Assembly (NCBI GenBank): GCA_919903055.1
Contig: CAKKSB010000068.1
Location: 1 to 37,832, forward strand
Length of the DNA: 37,832 nucleotides
Source: Gammaproteobacteria bacterium
Lineage (GTDB): Bacteria; Pseudomonadota; Gammaproteobacteria; DRLM01
Direction of reading: 5' to 3'
Made by a program: the position numbers and the translations under genes. The stretch's first letter is position 1, and the number at the start of each line of letters is the position of its first letter. The notes under the pieces are model-generated. The model was not told the DNA's origin and did no database searches. It saw only the letters and a list, made by a program, of their open reading frames with translations. This document shows positions 28,486 to 37,832 of this stretch, piece after piece.

Positions 28486-31400
28486 ATGGTGCGGGACGTG
28501 AGCATGACTCCGCTACGGCCATGGAGGCCTTTCCACCGGGTAGGGGGAAAGATGCGCGGTTACGCCGCCATCGCAGCGGTATTTTCAATATTAATGGCTG
28601 ACTGGCCGGGTTTCGCCGAGGTGCGGGCCGCGTCGTCGGCGGCTGTCGATTCGGGGGTGCGTTCCCTTACTCAAATCGAATACGCCGGACGTAAGCCGAC
28701 GCCGCTGGCGCGCGGTTTGACGGGCGTGGCCAACGATGCCGCCGCGGTGCAATTCGTCCAAGGCGCGGTCCATCTCGATCCCCGTTATCTGCCGGTCTTG
28801 CGCGGCGACGAAGGCCATGTGCTGCTGCAATTCCGGGGGCCGCTCGACGTGGAACAGCAACGGCGTCTGACCGGACACGGTGTGGCCCTGCTCGAATACA
28901 TTCCTCACAACACGTGGAAGGCGCGGGTGCGCAGCGCGTCGCTGGCGGCCGTGCGCGGTCTGGATTTCGTCCAGGCGGTCGGCTCGATTTATCCGGTCGA
29001 TAAATTGCCGGCGGCGATCCTCGCCGGAGATTTTCATCCCCGCTCGCTCAATGCCGACGGCAGTTTGAGTCTCGAAGTGTATTTCCATCCCGGTGTCGAT
29101 TACGCCCGCGCGGCGGTCTTGCTGGCGGGGATCGGCGCCGCGCCGGTCCAGGCCGATTTTTTGAGCGGCCGGCATCTGACGGTGCGCCTGCCGCAGAATC
29201 GGGTGATCGACCTGTTGGCCCTCGACAGCGTGGCGTGGGTGGAGGATCGCGAGGCGCCCAAGGCCGGTGAAAACGTGGGGGCGGCCGCTTTGTCGCACGT
29301 GGACAGTTTGTGGCGGGCGCCGTTGAATCTCAGCGGCGCCGGCGTGGCGATCGGTATGTGGGATGAGGGTTTGGTGGATGTCAGTCATCCCGACTTGGCG
29401 GGTCATGTGGCTACCGGCGAGGCGGGGCAGGTGGTAGGCCATGCCACCCATGTGGCCGGCACCTTGTCCGGTTCGGGCGCCGGCAATAGCAGCGCGCGGG
29501 GCATGGCGCCCGCCGCCGCGGTGTGGTCCTATGATTACTTCGGCGACCCGGTGGCGGAACACACCGCCGCCCGCAAGGACCGCGGGATCGCGGTGGCTAA
29601 TAATTCCTGGGGTTATCTGGCCGGCTGGCAGTCGAATTATTACAACGACGGGTATTGGGTGTGGTTTGGCGGCGCGGCCAACCGGACTGATCCGGATTTC
29701 GGCGGTTATTCCTCGCTGACCCGCAATTGGGACCGGCTGGTGTACGACACCGAACTGGTGGTGGTGAAGTCGGCGGGGAATGACCGCAGCGAGAGCGGGG
29801 CCGCGGGCCGCGCCCATCGCCACTACGGCGACAGCACGACCTTGTATTACGATCACCACGACGCCGACGGCGATTACCGCAGCATCGGCCAGATCGCCAC
29901 CGCCAAGAACGTCATCACCGTGGGCGCGGTGGATAATGCCGGCGCCATGACCGCGTACAGCGCCTGGGGTCCGACCAACGACGGCCGGCTCAAGCCGGAT
30001 GTGGTGGCCAAGGGCCAGGATGTCTATTCCACTTATCTTGCGAGCGGTTACACCTCATTAAATGGCACCTCGATGGCCACGCCTACCGTCAGCGGCGCCA
30101 TCGCCCTGCTGGTGGAGAGATACCGCAAAGTCACCGGCAGCCTGGCGCCGCCGCCGGCCCATCTGATCCGCGCTTTGGTGGCCAACACCGCCGCCGATCT
30201 CGGCACGCCGGGACCGGATTACGCCTATGGCTGGGGTTTGCTCGATGCGCAGGCCGCCCTCAAGGTAATCGACGCCGACAGCGGCGCCGGCCGCCGTTTC
30301 ATCACCGCCAGCCTGTTGCAGGGCACGGCGCAGCGCTACGATATCGACGTCGCCGCTAATGCCGGGCCTCTCAAAATCAGCCTGGCCTGGACCGATCCGC
30401 CGGGTTCTCCCGGTGCCGCCGCCGCGCTGGTGAATGATTTGGATATCCGGCTGATCGGCCCCGCCGGGACGGTGTACTACCCTTACAGCCTGGCTGGATT
30501 GCGCGACCCCGCCGCGCCGGCCACCGCCCTCGGCCCCAATAGCGTGGATAATCTCGAGCAAGTGCTGGTCGCGTCGCCGCAGGCCGGGCTGTGGCAGGTG
30601 GAGGTCCGCGGCAGTCGAGTGCAGGGTGTGCAATCCTATTCCCTGGTGAACAACCTCGACATGCCGACCGATAAAACCCCGCCCGGTGGCGGTTATGTAG
30701 TCGTCAACCAAGGCGGCGAATACGCCCTCTCGCCTAAAATCATGGTGTTTTTGGCGGGATACGACAATCAGGGCGTGACCGGTTATTATCTGTCGGAAAA
30801 TCCGGCGCGGCCGGGTTTGAGCCAATTCACCGCGGCGGATACGGTGGCCCGCTTAAGCCTCAGCGTGCCGTATACCTTGTCCGCCGGCGACGGCAGTAAG
30901 ACACTTTATCTGTGGTTGCGCGACGCCTCCGGCAACATCAGCGAGGCGGCGTCGGTCACGGTGAAACTGGACACCCAGCCGCCGGATGCGCCCCGGCTCA
31001 GCGTGCAGGCCGGAACGCAAGGCGGACGGCCGCAATGGGAATGGACGCCGGGCAATGGCATGGGCGTTTTCCGCTACAAGCTCAATGACTCGCGTTTAAA
31101 TATCGGTGCCGAGGAAACCCGGAACCTCGCCTTCCTGCCCGGCGCGCCCTTGAGTCCGGGCATGCACATTTTGTACGTGCAGGAGCGGGATGAGGCGGGG
31201 CAGTGGTCGGCCGTGAGTCAAATGAGTATTACGGTCACCGCCCAGGAATGGGATTCGCCGCAACTCGGCGCGGGCGGCGTACCGCTGGCGCCGAGTCTGC
31301 GCGCCTTGACCCCGGTGAACGATCCTTTACCGCGCTGGTTGTGGAATTCGATAAACGGCGGCGGTATTTTCCGGTTACGGCTGAATGAGGCCGATCTCAG

Positions 31401-31974
31401 CGGCGCCGCCGAGACCACCGCGACCGCCTTCCTGCCGCCGGTGAAGTTGGCCGACGGCCTGCACAGGCTTTATATCCAGGAGCGCGGAGTCAGCGGGCTG
31501 TGGTCGCCGGTGATTTCTTTCGCGGTCATGGTGGATACCGCCGCGCCGGTGACCACCGCCAGCATCACACCGGCGGCGTCGACCTCTACTCAGTGGGTGA
31601 GTTTACGTTGCGACGACATCGGCGCCGGCTGCGCGGCCACCTATTACACTTTGGATGGCAGCGTGCCCACGCCCCAATCGCCGCGGTATAACGGCATGAT
31701 TCCGGTGAGCGCCAGCACGACCCTGCGTTTTCTGTCGTTTGACCAGGCGGGCAACGTCGAGCCGGATCGCGTCGAGACCTATCTGGTCAGCGAGCCCGCC
31801 CAGGCCGGCAGCGGCGGGGGTGGCGGCGGCTTACTGACGGAGTTGCTGCTGCTGATTTGTGCTCTGCCGCTGGCCGCCGCGCGGCGCGGGCGGCGGTTTT
31901 ATTGGCTGCGGGTGCTGACCACTTCGAAGCGTTGGCGTTGTTCGCCGCGCAATTGCACGGTGGATTTGAAGTAG
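28486..31974 (+). CDS. Subtilisin-like S8 serine peptidase with C-terminal chitobiase-type domain and GlyGly-CTERM-like tail
   Basis: Triad motifs GMWDEGLVDVSHPDL, GHATHVAGTLSG, LNGTSMATPTVSGAIALLVERY; C-terminal TYYTLDGSVPTPQSPRYNGMIPVSASTTLRFLSFDQAGNVEP; tail GSGGGGGGLLTELLLLICALPLAAARRGRR. Start uncertain (28486 or 28552). Confidence 0.93.
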   Translation: MVRDVSMTPLRPWRPFHRVGGKMRGYAAIAAVFSILMADWPGFAEVRAASSAAVDSGVRSLTQIEYAGRKPTPLARGLTGVANDAAAVQFVQGAVHLDPRYLPVLRGDEGHVLLQFRGPLDVEQQRRLTGHGVALLEYIPHNTWKARVRSASLAAVRGLDFVQAVGSIYPVDKLPAAILAGDFHPRSLNADGSLSLEVYFHPGVDYARAAVLLAGIGAAPVQADFLSGRHLTVRLPQNRVIDLLALDSVAWVEDREAPKAGENVGAAALSHVDSLWRAPLNLSGAGVAIGMWDEGLVDVSHPDLAGHVATGEAGQVVGHATHVAGTLSGSGAGNSSARGMAPAAAVWSYDYFGDPVAEHTAARKDRGIAVANNSWGYLAGWQSNYYNDGYWVWFGGAANRTDPDFGGYSSLTRNWDRLVYDTELVVVKSAGNDRSESGAAGRAHRHYGDSTTLYYDHHDADGDYRSIGQIATAKNVITVGAVDNAGAMTAYSAWGPTNDGRLKPDVVAKGQDVYSTYLASGYTSLNGTSMATPTVSGAIALLVERYRKVTGSLAPPPAHLIRALVANTAADLGTPGPDYAYGWGLLDAQAALKVIDADSGAGRRFITASLLQGTAQRYDIDVAANAGPLKISLAWTDPPGSPGAAAALVNDLDIRLIGPAGTVYYPYSLAGLRDPAAPATALGPNSVDNLEQVLVASPQAGLWQVEVRGSRVQGVQSYSLVNNLDMPTDKTPPGGGYVVVNQGGEYALSPKIMVFLAGYDNQGVTGYYLSENPARPGLSQFTAADTVARLSLSVPYTLSAGDGSKTLYLWLRDASGNISEAASVTVKLDTQPPDAPRLSVQAGTQGGRPQWEWTPGNGMGVFRYKLNDSRLNIGAEETRNLAFLPGAPLSPGMHILYVQERDEAGQWSAVSQMSITVTAQEWDSPQLGAGGVPLAPSLRALTPVNDPLPRWLWNSINGGGIFRLRLNEADLSGAAETTATAFLPPVKLADGLHRLYIQERGVSGLWSPVISFAVMVDTAAPVTTASITPAASTSTQWVSLRCDDIGAGCAATYYTLDGSVPTPQSPRYNGMIPVSASTTLRFLSFDQAGNVEPDRVETYLVSEPAQAGSGGGGGGLLTELLLLICALPLAAARRGRRFYWLRVLTTSKRWRCSPRNCTVDLK

Positions 31975-32381
31975 GCCCGCTCGCGGACATCCCGCGCCTG
32001 GCCCGGCGGGATTTTCGGTTTCAGAGTGACGGTGGTTTGATCGACGACCTCGCAGTGCCCGTCGCCCAGGCAGTCTTCGATGGAGATGCGCAGCACCACT
32101 TCCATGAGGGTGTAGTGCGGCGAGTGATTACGCAGACGTCCCGACAGATCTTTCAGGCCGCGCCCCGCTTCCGTTAACCGCATCTCGGCCAATTCGATCT
32201 CGGCGGGCGTGATCCGTTGTTTGGACTGGCCCAGCTCGTGATCTTGATACCAAGCGAAGAAGGCGATGATGCCGACGATGGTCACCAGCGCGACGGGCAG
32301 GGCGCGCCGCAAGTCTTTTTTAGTGATGAGAACGGCGAGAAGGATCACCGTGAAAATCAGCCCGAACAATCCCCAGATCAT
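31899..32381 (-). CDS. Hypothetical membrane protein (160 aa)
   Basis: Two N-terminal TM segments (MIWGLFGLIFTVILLAVLITKK; LPVALVTIVGIIAFFAWYQDHELG) and soluble C-terminus; overlaps the subtilase tail-to-tail by 76 nt. Confidence 0.72.
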   Translation of the reverse strand: MIWGLFGLIFTVILLAVLITKKDLRRALPVALVTIVGIIAFFAWYQDHELGQSKQRITPAEIELAEMRLTEAGRGLKDLSGRLRNHSPHYTLMEVVLRISIEDCLGDGHCEVVDQTTVTLKPKIPPGQARDVRERAYFKSTVQLRGEQRQRFEVVSTRSQ

Positions 32382-32556
32382 GCCGTGTCATTCCTATGTG
32401 GGCGAGGCCGGCGAAGTATACCAGTCTTGGCGTCCCCGCCGGCTAAAGCCGTGGCCAAGCACGAAGCGGTGGTAGGGTTTTACAGGTCGGTGGGTCAGGG
32501 GCGTAGCATATTTGTGGAGGGGTTTACATCGAACCGCGCCGCGGTGTCCGATCACA

Positions 32557-32901
32557 TCAGGCGAGGACGTCCAATCCCCGCGCCGGCCGGGCGCGATTTA
32601 CATCGGATGCCCCGGCATCCCCAGCGCCGCGCCGCTCGCCGCGCCGCCGCTCGCGTTGGGCGCGAGTGTCCAATAACACCGCGCGCCGCGCCCAGCGGCG
32701 GTGTTGATGGCGGCGGTCGGTGCGGCGGCGGTTCGGGCTTTGTTCCACTGGCCGGCTCGCCGCCGAGGCGGGTTCGGCTGGCCGTTCTTCTATGCTGGGC
32801 GTAGCGGTCACCGGCGCGACCGTGCCCGCCGCGCGGGCGGCGTTACTTTCTTGAAGGCGGTGCAATCCGGCATCGTCGCGGGGGATGGGGAGTATCGTCA
32901 T
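32557..32901 (-). CDS. Hypothetical small Arg-rich protein
   Basis: ATG 32901 preceded by AGGTGA; MTILPIPRDDAGLHRLQESNAARAAGTVAPVTATPSIEERPAEPASAASRPVEQSPNRRRTDRRHQHRRWARRAVLLDTRAQRERRRGERR. Low complexity, so moderate support only. Confidence 0.45.
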   Translation of the reverse strand: MTILPIPRDDAGLHRLQESNAARAAGTVAPVTATPSIEERPAEPASAASRPVEQSPNRRRTDRRHQHRRWARRAVLLDTRAQRERRRGERRGAGDAGASDVNRARPARGLDVLA

Positions 32902-33333
32902 GGAAATCACCTCGCATTACAGACTATCTACCTATCAAATCGGCCGGGGGTCCGTCAACTGGGGATGAACGGTCTCGGATTTAAAGAAGTCTCAAGAGAA
33001 CGCGGCGGAGCCCCCGCCGAGCCGGTAACTTACAATGGGGTAGCCTCACCTTGGGAGGTTTATTGTAGTATTCATGGGTCGATTTGAAGCATGTTTAAAA
33101 TCCCCGCGCAGCTACCGCCAGTCCGGGAAAGGGAAGTTGATCAAGACAGGTTCTCCTGCTTCGGCCGGCACGGATGGTCTCTCCGCATGCAATCGGAATT
33201 TACCGAGATCAGCAGCGAGTACGTGCCGGTGGCCGCGCGCTACTTCAGCGTAAGCCAATGTAGCCGATAAGGAAATAGCTTTGCCCGTATCTGCCGTTCG
33301 GCTGCGCGCGGGCCACAAAAAGGAGGCGTGTTG

Positions 33334-34479
33334 ATGATCCATGACAAGACCCATGCCGGGCGGTGGGCGGGCTTGGCCTTGCTGGTGTGTTTATTGAGCG
33401 CATGCGCCATGGTGGGAGGAAAAAAAGAGACGGCGCTGAGTCCGGGTATCAAACTCTATGCGCCGCTGAGCGTGGAGGAATTGGCGCGGCTGCCGCCGGC
33501 CGAGCAAATCCGCTATTTCACCGATAACGTTTATTTCGCCGCCACCAATCGCGGCGGCGCCGGCGAAGCGCGGGCCGAAGCCGCCGCGGCCGCCTTGCGT
33601 TATTTGCAGGACACCCTCGGCAAAGAAGAATTTCTGCGTTTTTGGACAGGCGTGGACGGTGACTTTTTCGGACGCGTGAACGCTGCCTTGGAATTTACCG
33701 ACTACACCCGGCCCCAAGCCGCTTTGGATGAGCGGCGGGTGCGCACGGCCTACAACCTCACCGCGCGGCATTTGGAGGTGGTGAAAAATCTCGGCGAGGC
33801 GCGCCAGCGCGCCATGACTTATTTGATCGAGCTGGCCAGTAAAGGCGAAAGTGAAGCCTGCTTCGCTTTTCACAAGGCCTATAAAGATTATGCTAACCCG
33901 CTGCACGCCGACACCGAGTTGACTTGGCCGCAAGTGGACGGCAAACCTTTCCGCAAGTCGATGTGGGCGGGTTCGGGGGAGGCGACGGTCGGCGGTAAGG
34001 TCGTGCAAATCGCCATTCCAGCCGAAGTGGTGCTGGGGTGCCGCGCGATTTTGCATCCGCCCGTCACGGTGACCGCCGGGGTGGTGGAGGATGTGAAGCA
34101 GTTTTTTGCCGGGATCAAGCTCGGCCGCGACTTTAACCTGGCCGGCTATAACCAGCGTAAAGAGGCGTGGCGGCGCGACATCGCCCAGCAGGCGTTGGCG
34201 GCCGCGGAAAAACTGCGCTTGGAAAAGATCCGTATCGTCAACGTGGTGGACGTGTATCAGATATATCCGCCCGAGCTGGATTATGAATACGAACTGGCGG
34301 CCGGCAACGGCACTTTATCCGAACGGGTAGCGGCCGGCATACTCGGTGAACAAGAAGCCTTCGTGGTGGAGCAGCGTATCCACGAGCGCGCCGTGTTGTT
34401 GACCGGCGTAGGTATTACCCCGCAAGGCACGCCCATGGCGTTTCTGTATATGGTGTCGGACCGCGCCGCGAAAAAATAA
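33334..34479 (+). CDS. Hypothetical lipoprotein
   Basis: Start MIHDKTHAGRWAGLALLVCLLSACAMVGG with lipobox LLSAC; GGAGG upstream; uninterrupted ~380 aa. Confidence 0.8.
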   Translation: MIHDKTHAGRWAGLALLVCLLSACAMVGGKKETALSPGIKLYAPLSVEELARLPPAEQIRYFTDNVYFAATNRGGAGEARAEAAAAALRYLQDTLGKEEFLRFWTGVDGDFFGRVNAALEFTDYTRPQAALDERRVRTAYNLTARHLEVVKNLGEARQRAMTYLIELASKGESEACFAFHKAYKDYANPLHADTELTWPQVDGKPFRKSMWAGSGEATVGGKVVQIAIPAEVVLGCRAILHPPVTVTAGVVEDVKQFFAGIKLGRDFNLAGYNQRKEAWRRDIAQQALAAAEKLRLEKIRIVNVVDVYQIYPPELDYEYELAAGNGTLSERVAAGILGEQEAFVVEQRIHERAVLLTGVGITPQGTPMAFLYMVSDRAAKK

Positions 34480-34533
34480 TCCGCCGTGCGGCGGCAACGC
34501 CGCCATCGCCTTCATCCTGAAAAAAGCAGTTGG

Positions 34534-34653
34534 CCACGGTGGACACGGGAGGAACACATCAACGATGGCATGTCCTTATCGAATGTACTCGCCAGGCGAA
34601 CTCGTCCAATGGTGTAACATCCCGATGCTCCGTGTCCTCCCTGTTCTCCGTGG
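34534..34653. repeat. Imperfect inverted repeat pair in the intergenic region
   Basis: CCACGGTGGACACGGGAGGAACAC at 34534-34557 versus reverse complement of 34627-34653, CCACGGAGAACAGGGAGGACACGGAGC. Confidence 0.6.
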
Positions 34654-34677
34654 TTTGCATCATCCGCGGTTTTTAGG

Positions 34678-35505
34678 TTAATTGGCCAACAGCTGAACCG
34701 TCTCCGGCACTTCGATCTCCACCGCAATAGGCAGATGATCGGAGATGGCATGGTTGAGCACTTGCAGATTGGTGACTTTCAGCGACGGCGTGGTGAGGAT
34801 GTGGTCGATGTTGCGGATCGGCCGCCAGCTGGGAAAGGTGTGCAGAATTTGGGTGGGTTCGCAGAGCTTGGAGACGGTTAACAGACGGTCCATTTCCCGG
34901 CTCTGCGGCGCGCAGTTGAAATCACCCATCACCACCGCATGCTCGTAATCGCAGACCAGCTCGCCCAGAAAATCCAGTTGCCGTTGGCGGGTGCGCCGCC
35001 CCAGGGCGAGGTGGACCAGGATTAGCATGATGGGGTTGTCATGGTGCCCGAAGCGCACGGCCATGGCGCCGCGGCCGGGGATGAGGCCCGGCAGTTTGTG
35101 CTGCTCGATCATGCTGGGACGGATCCGGCTCAGCAGGCCGTTGCTGTGCTGGGCGAATTTGCCGAGGTCGCGGTTGGTCTGATGGCACCAGAACGGGAAG
35201 TGGCCGCGGCGCGCGAGATATTCCACCTGATTGATGAAATAGCTGCGCAGACTGCCGGCATCCGCTTCCTGAAGGGCCACCACGTCGTACTGGGAGGCCA
35301 GCCGGGCGATGCGGTCCAAGTTGTCGAAACTGGAGAAGTGGGGCAGCACATGTTTCCAGCTGCGCGTGAAATAGTGATGGGGCCGGGTCGAAGCCACCGC
35401 GGTTTGAATGTTGTAAGTGAGCAGGCGTAACCGCGACTTGCCGCCGCCGGTAACGCTGCCGGGGTGCGCGTGTTCCTCAACCAGCGCCGAGATGGGTGGG
35501 CTCAT
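34678..35505 (-). CDS. Endonuclease/exonuclease/phosphatase (EEP) family protein
   Basis: RLLTYNIQTAV...DVVALQEADAGSLRS...HAVVMGDFNCAPQSREMDRLL...IRNIDHILTTPSLKV...ISDHLPIAVEI. Confidence 0.9.
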   Translation of the reverse strand: MSPPISALVEEHAHPGSVTGGGKSRLRLLTYNIQTAVASTRPHHYFTRSWKHVLPHFSSFDNLDRIARLASQYDVVALQEADAGSLRSYFINQVEYLARRGHFPFWCHQTNRDLGKFAQHSNGLLSRIRPSMIEQHKLPGLIPGRGAMAVRFGHHDNPIMLILVHLALGRRTRQRQLDFLGELVCDYEHAVVMGDFNCAPQSREMDRLLTVSKLCEPTQILHTFPSWRPIRNIDHILTTPSLKVTNLQVLNHAISDHLPIAVEIEVPETVQLLAN

Positions 35506-37133
35506 AGGGGAAAGATCGTCTCGCCGAGTTTGGCCGTCAATTTCAGGTTCTCCGTATAATCGACCGGGCAGTCGATGATGTTTACGCCGCCGTCGGCCAG
35601 CGCCTGCCGCAGTATCGGCATCAATTGCCCGGCGCTCTCGACTCGATAGCCTTTAGCGCCGAAGGACTCGGCGTATTTTACGAAGTCCGGGTTCTTGAAG
35701 TGTACATAGGCCGGCCGGCCATACGTACTCATTTGTTTCCATTCGATCAGGCCGTAGCCGCCGTCATTCCAGATCAGCACCACTATCGGAAGCTTGAGCC
35801 GCACCGCGGTTTCGATTTCTTGCGAGTTCATCAAAAAACCGGCGTCGCCGGTCACCGCCACCACCCGCCGTTCGGGACAGGCGAGCTTGGCGCCGACCGC
35901 GCCCGGCACGGCGATCCCCATGCTGGCGAAGCCGTTGGAAATGATACAGGTGTTGGGCTGCTCGCAGCGGAACATCCGCGCCATCCACATTTTATGCGCG
36001 CCGACGTCGCAGATTACGATGTCTTCCAGGTCGAGCGCGGTGCGTAAATCCCAAATGATTTTTTGCGGCTTGAGCGGGAAGGCGTCGTCGTCGCGGTGCT
36101 GATTCATGTCCTCGATCAGCGCGTCGCGCAGCGGCCGCAAAGGATGGCCTTGCTGCGGCGTCGCGCGTTCGGCAATGCGGCGCAGGCTGTGGCGAAGATC
36201 GCCCACCACGCCGACCTCGACCGTGTAATGGGCGTCGACCTCGGCGGGATTGGCGTCGATGTGGATGATCTTGCGATCGCGGGTCGGGTGCCAGAGGCGC
36301 GGGTGGTATTCCACCAGATCGTAGCCGACGCAGACGATGACGTCGGCGCGGTTAAAGCCGCTGTTGACGTAATCTTGCGATTGCAGGCCGACGCTGCCGA
36401 GGGCGGTGGGATGTTTGAAGGGCACCACGCCCTTGGCCATGAAGGTATTGGCCACCGGAATATTCAGCGCGGCCGCGAACTCGGCGAGTTCCCGCCAGGC
36501 CTGGGCGCGGATCACTCCGTTGCCGGCGAGGATGATGGGATGGCGCGCCTCGGAGAGGAGACGGGCGGCGGCCTCCACCCGGTCGGCGGCCGGCTCGGGC
36601 ATGGTCGGCTGCTGGGCGCGCAGCGGTTCGGCTTCGATTTCCATGTCGGCGAGATTTTCGGGAAATTCGATGAAGCAGGCGCCGCTCTTTTCGGTCTGCG
36701 CCAATTTAAAGGCTTTGCGCACCACCTCGGGCACGGTGTTGGGCGTCAACAGCCGCGAGGAATATTTGGTGACCGGCGCGAAAATGCTCTTGAGGTCGAG
36801 CACTTGATGCGATTCTTTGTGCAACCGGCTGGTGTCGGCCTGGCCGGCGATCGCGACCAGCGGCGCGTGGTCCATGTTGGCGTCGGCGACGCCGGTGAGC
36901 AGGTTGGTGGCGCCGGGGCCGAGGGTGGACAGACAAACCCCGGCCCGCGCGGTGAGCCGGCCGTAGACGTCGGCCATGAAGGCCGCGCCTTGTTCATGCC
37001 GGGTGGTGATGAATTGGATGGGCGAATCCAGCAAGGCGTCCATCAGCGCGAGGTTCTCCTCGCCGGGAATGCCGAAGATATATTCGACGCCTTCGTTTTC
37101 GAGGCATTTGACGAACAGCTTGGCGGTTTTCAT
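35502..37133 (-). CDS. Acetolactate synthase large subunit-like ThDP-dependent enzyme
   Basis: MKTAKLFVKCLENEGVEYIFGIPGEENLALMDALLDSPIQFITTRHEQGAAFMADVYGRLTARAGVCLSTLGPGATNLLTGVADANMDHAPLVAIAGQ; ThDP motif VAVTGDAGFLMNSQEIETAVRLKLPIVVLIWNDGGYGLI; start moved to ATG 37133. Confidence 0.92.
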   Translation of the reverse strand: MKTAKLFVKCLENEGVEYIFGIPGEENLALMDALLDSPIQFITTRHEQGAAFMADVYGRLTARAGVCLSTLGPGATNLLTGVADANMDHAPLVAIAGQADTSRLHKESHQVLDLKSIFAPVTKYSSRLLTPNTVPEVVRKAFKLAQTEKSGACFIEFPENLADMEIEAEPLRAQQPTMPEPAADRVEAAARLLSEARHPIILAGNGVIRAQAWRELAEFAAALNIPVANTFMAKGVVPFKHPTALGSVGLQSQDYVNSGFNRADVIVCVGYDLVEYHPRLWHPTRDRKIIHIDANPAEVDAHYTVEVGVVGDLRHSLRRIAERATPQQGHPLRPLRDALIEDMNQHRDDDAFPLKPQKIIWDLRTALDLEDIVICDVGAHKMWMARMFRCEQPNTCIISNGFASMGIAVPGAVGAKLACPERRVVAVTGDAGFLMNSQEIETAVRLKLPIVVLIWNDGGYGLIEWKQMSTYGRPAYVHFKNPDFVKYAESFGAKGYRVESAGQLMPILRQALADGGVNIIDCPVDYTENLKLTAKLGETIFPL

Positions 37134-37221
37134 CTTGGGTTGTGGACCGATCTGCGCCGCGCGGGCGGGCGGCCCGCGCGGCATAAAGCTGCCCGGCGTG
37201 ACGGGTGGGTCAGGTCGCCGG

Positions 37222-37832
37222 TCATAAACCTTTGCGTTCTTTTTCGATGAGGAAATCCATGACCTTGAGCATGGCGTTGAAATTGCCTTCGACCTGGCCG
37301 GGATTGAGGATGTATTTACCGTTGATTACTATGGAGGGCGTGGCTTCGGTCTGATAACGGCGACTCATTTCCTTGGCGCGCCGTACCTTGGCCTCCACCG
37401 AAAAGGAATTAAAGGTCTTTTTGAAATCGTCATTGCTGACGCCTTGTTCGGCGAAGAACTCCATCAAACGTTCTTCGGTGTCGAGCCGGCGTTTTTGCGC
37501 GTGGATGGCGTCGAACAACGGCTTATGAATTTTGTCGAGCACGCCCAGAGCTTCGGCGGCGTAAAAGGCGCGGGCATGAATAATCCAGTGTTCCGCCAAG
37601 GTGGCGGGCATGCGGCGGTATTCCACGTCGGCCGGCAATTGTTTTACCCAGCGTTCGAGATAAGGCTGGAAACGATAGCAGTGAGGACAGCCGTACCAGA
37701 ACAATTCCACCACTTCGATCTTGCTTTTGCTTTCGGTGGGTTGGGCGGGAACGATGCGCGTGTAATTGCGGCCTTCCTGGAATTCGGCGGCCTGGGCCAG
37801 GGCGGGAAGCAGCAACAAGGGCAACAGCCAGC
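37222..37832 (-). CDS. dsbA: Thiol:disulfide interchange protein DsbA (N-terminal signal peptide runs off the window)
   Basis: VVELFWYGCPHCYRFQPYLERWVKQLP (CPHC) and TEATPSIVINGKYILNPG; the reading frame continues past the window edge as signal-peptide-like LLPLLLLPALAQA. Confidence 0.93.
   Translation of the reverse strand, partial: WLLPLLLLPALAQAAEFQEGRNYTRIVPAQPTESKSKIEVVELFWYGCPHCYRFQPYLERWVKQLPADVEYRRMPATLAEHWIIHARAFYAAEALGVLDKIHKPLFDAIHAQKRRLDTEERLMEFFAEQGVSNDDFKKTFNSFSVEAKVRRAKEMSRRYQTEATPSIVINGKYILNPGQVEGNFNAMLKVMDFLIEKERKGL

Noticed and set aside
28591-29859. 422-aa minus-strand ORF opposite the subtilase
   Set aside because: Antisense to catalytic-domain codons of a clear S8 peptidase; no domain signal.
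36063-37250. 395-aa plus-strand ORF opposite the ThDP enzyme
   Set aside because: Shadow ORF; the minus strand encodes well-conserved ThDP-enzyme motifs.

Overview
GC-rich chromosomal window, probably from a gammaproteobacterium (inferred from gene content and order). The left third is a conventional cell-envelope block: gatA(partial)-gatC on the minus strand, then mreB-mreC-mreD-mrdA-rodA-mltB-rlpA-dacA-dat-ybeD-lipB-lipA on the plus strand. A long AT-rich leader with a promoter-like element follows. It precedes a ~12 kb set of four secreted or surface proteins (DUF11/SdrD-B-type repeats, including a ~1943-aa protein with a predicted C-terminal beta-barrel). Next comes a lower-GC accessory island (~24.8-28.1 kb) on the minus strand. 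I read it as a small cassette array of integron type without a visible integrase (CALIN-like). It has three gene cassettes, and for each the attC R'' box is the exact reverse complement of the bases at that cassette's own start: an AbiTii-like abortive-infection gene, a 99-aa orphan and a 266-aa tail-anchored orphan. Two of its attC sites are interrupted by the same AGAAAACGG(G)ACA... hairpin element. The island ends in a REP-flanked RAYT transposase that abuts a truncated ORF. The right part holds a subtilase with a GlyGly-CTERM-like tail, a lipoprotein, an EEP-family hydrolase overlapping an acetolactate-synthase-like ThDP enzyme, and a partial dsbA. All calls come from reading the sequence and ORF translations; no database search was run.
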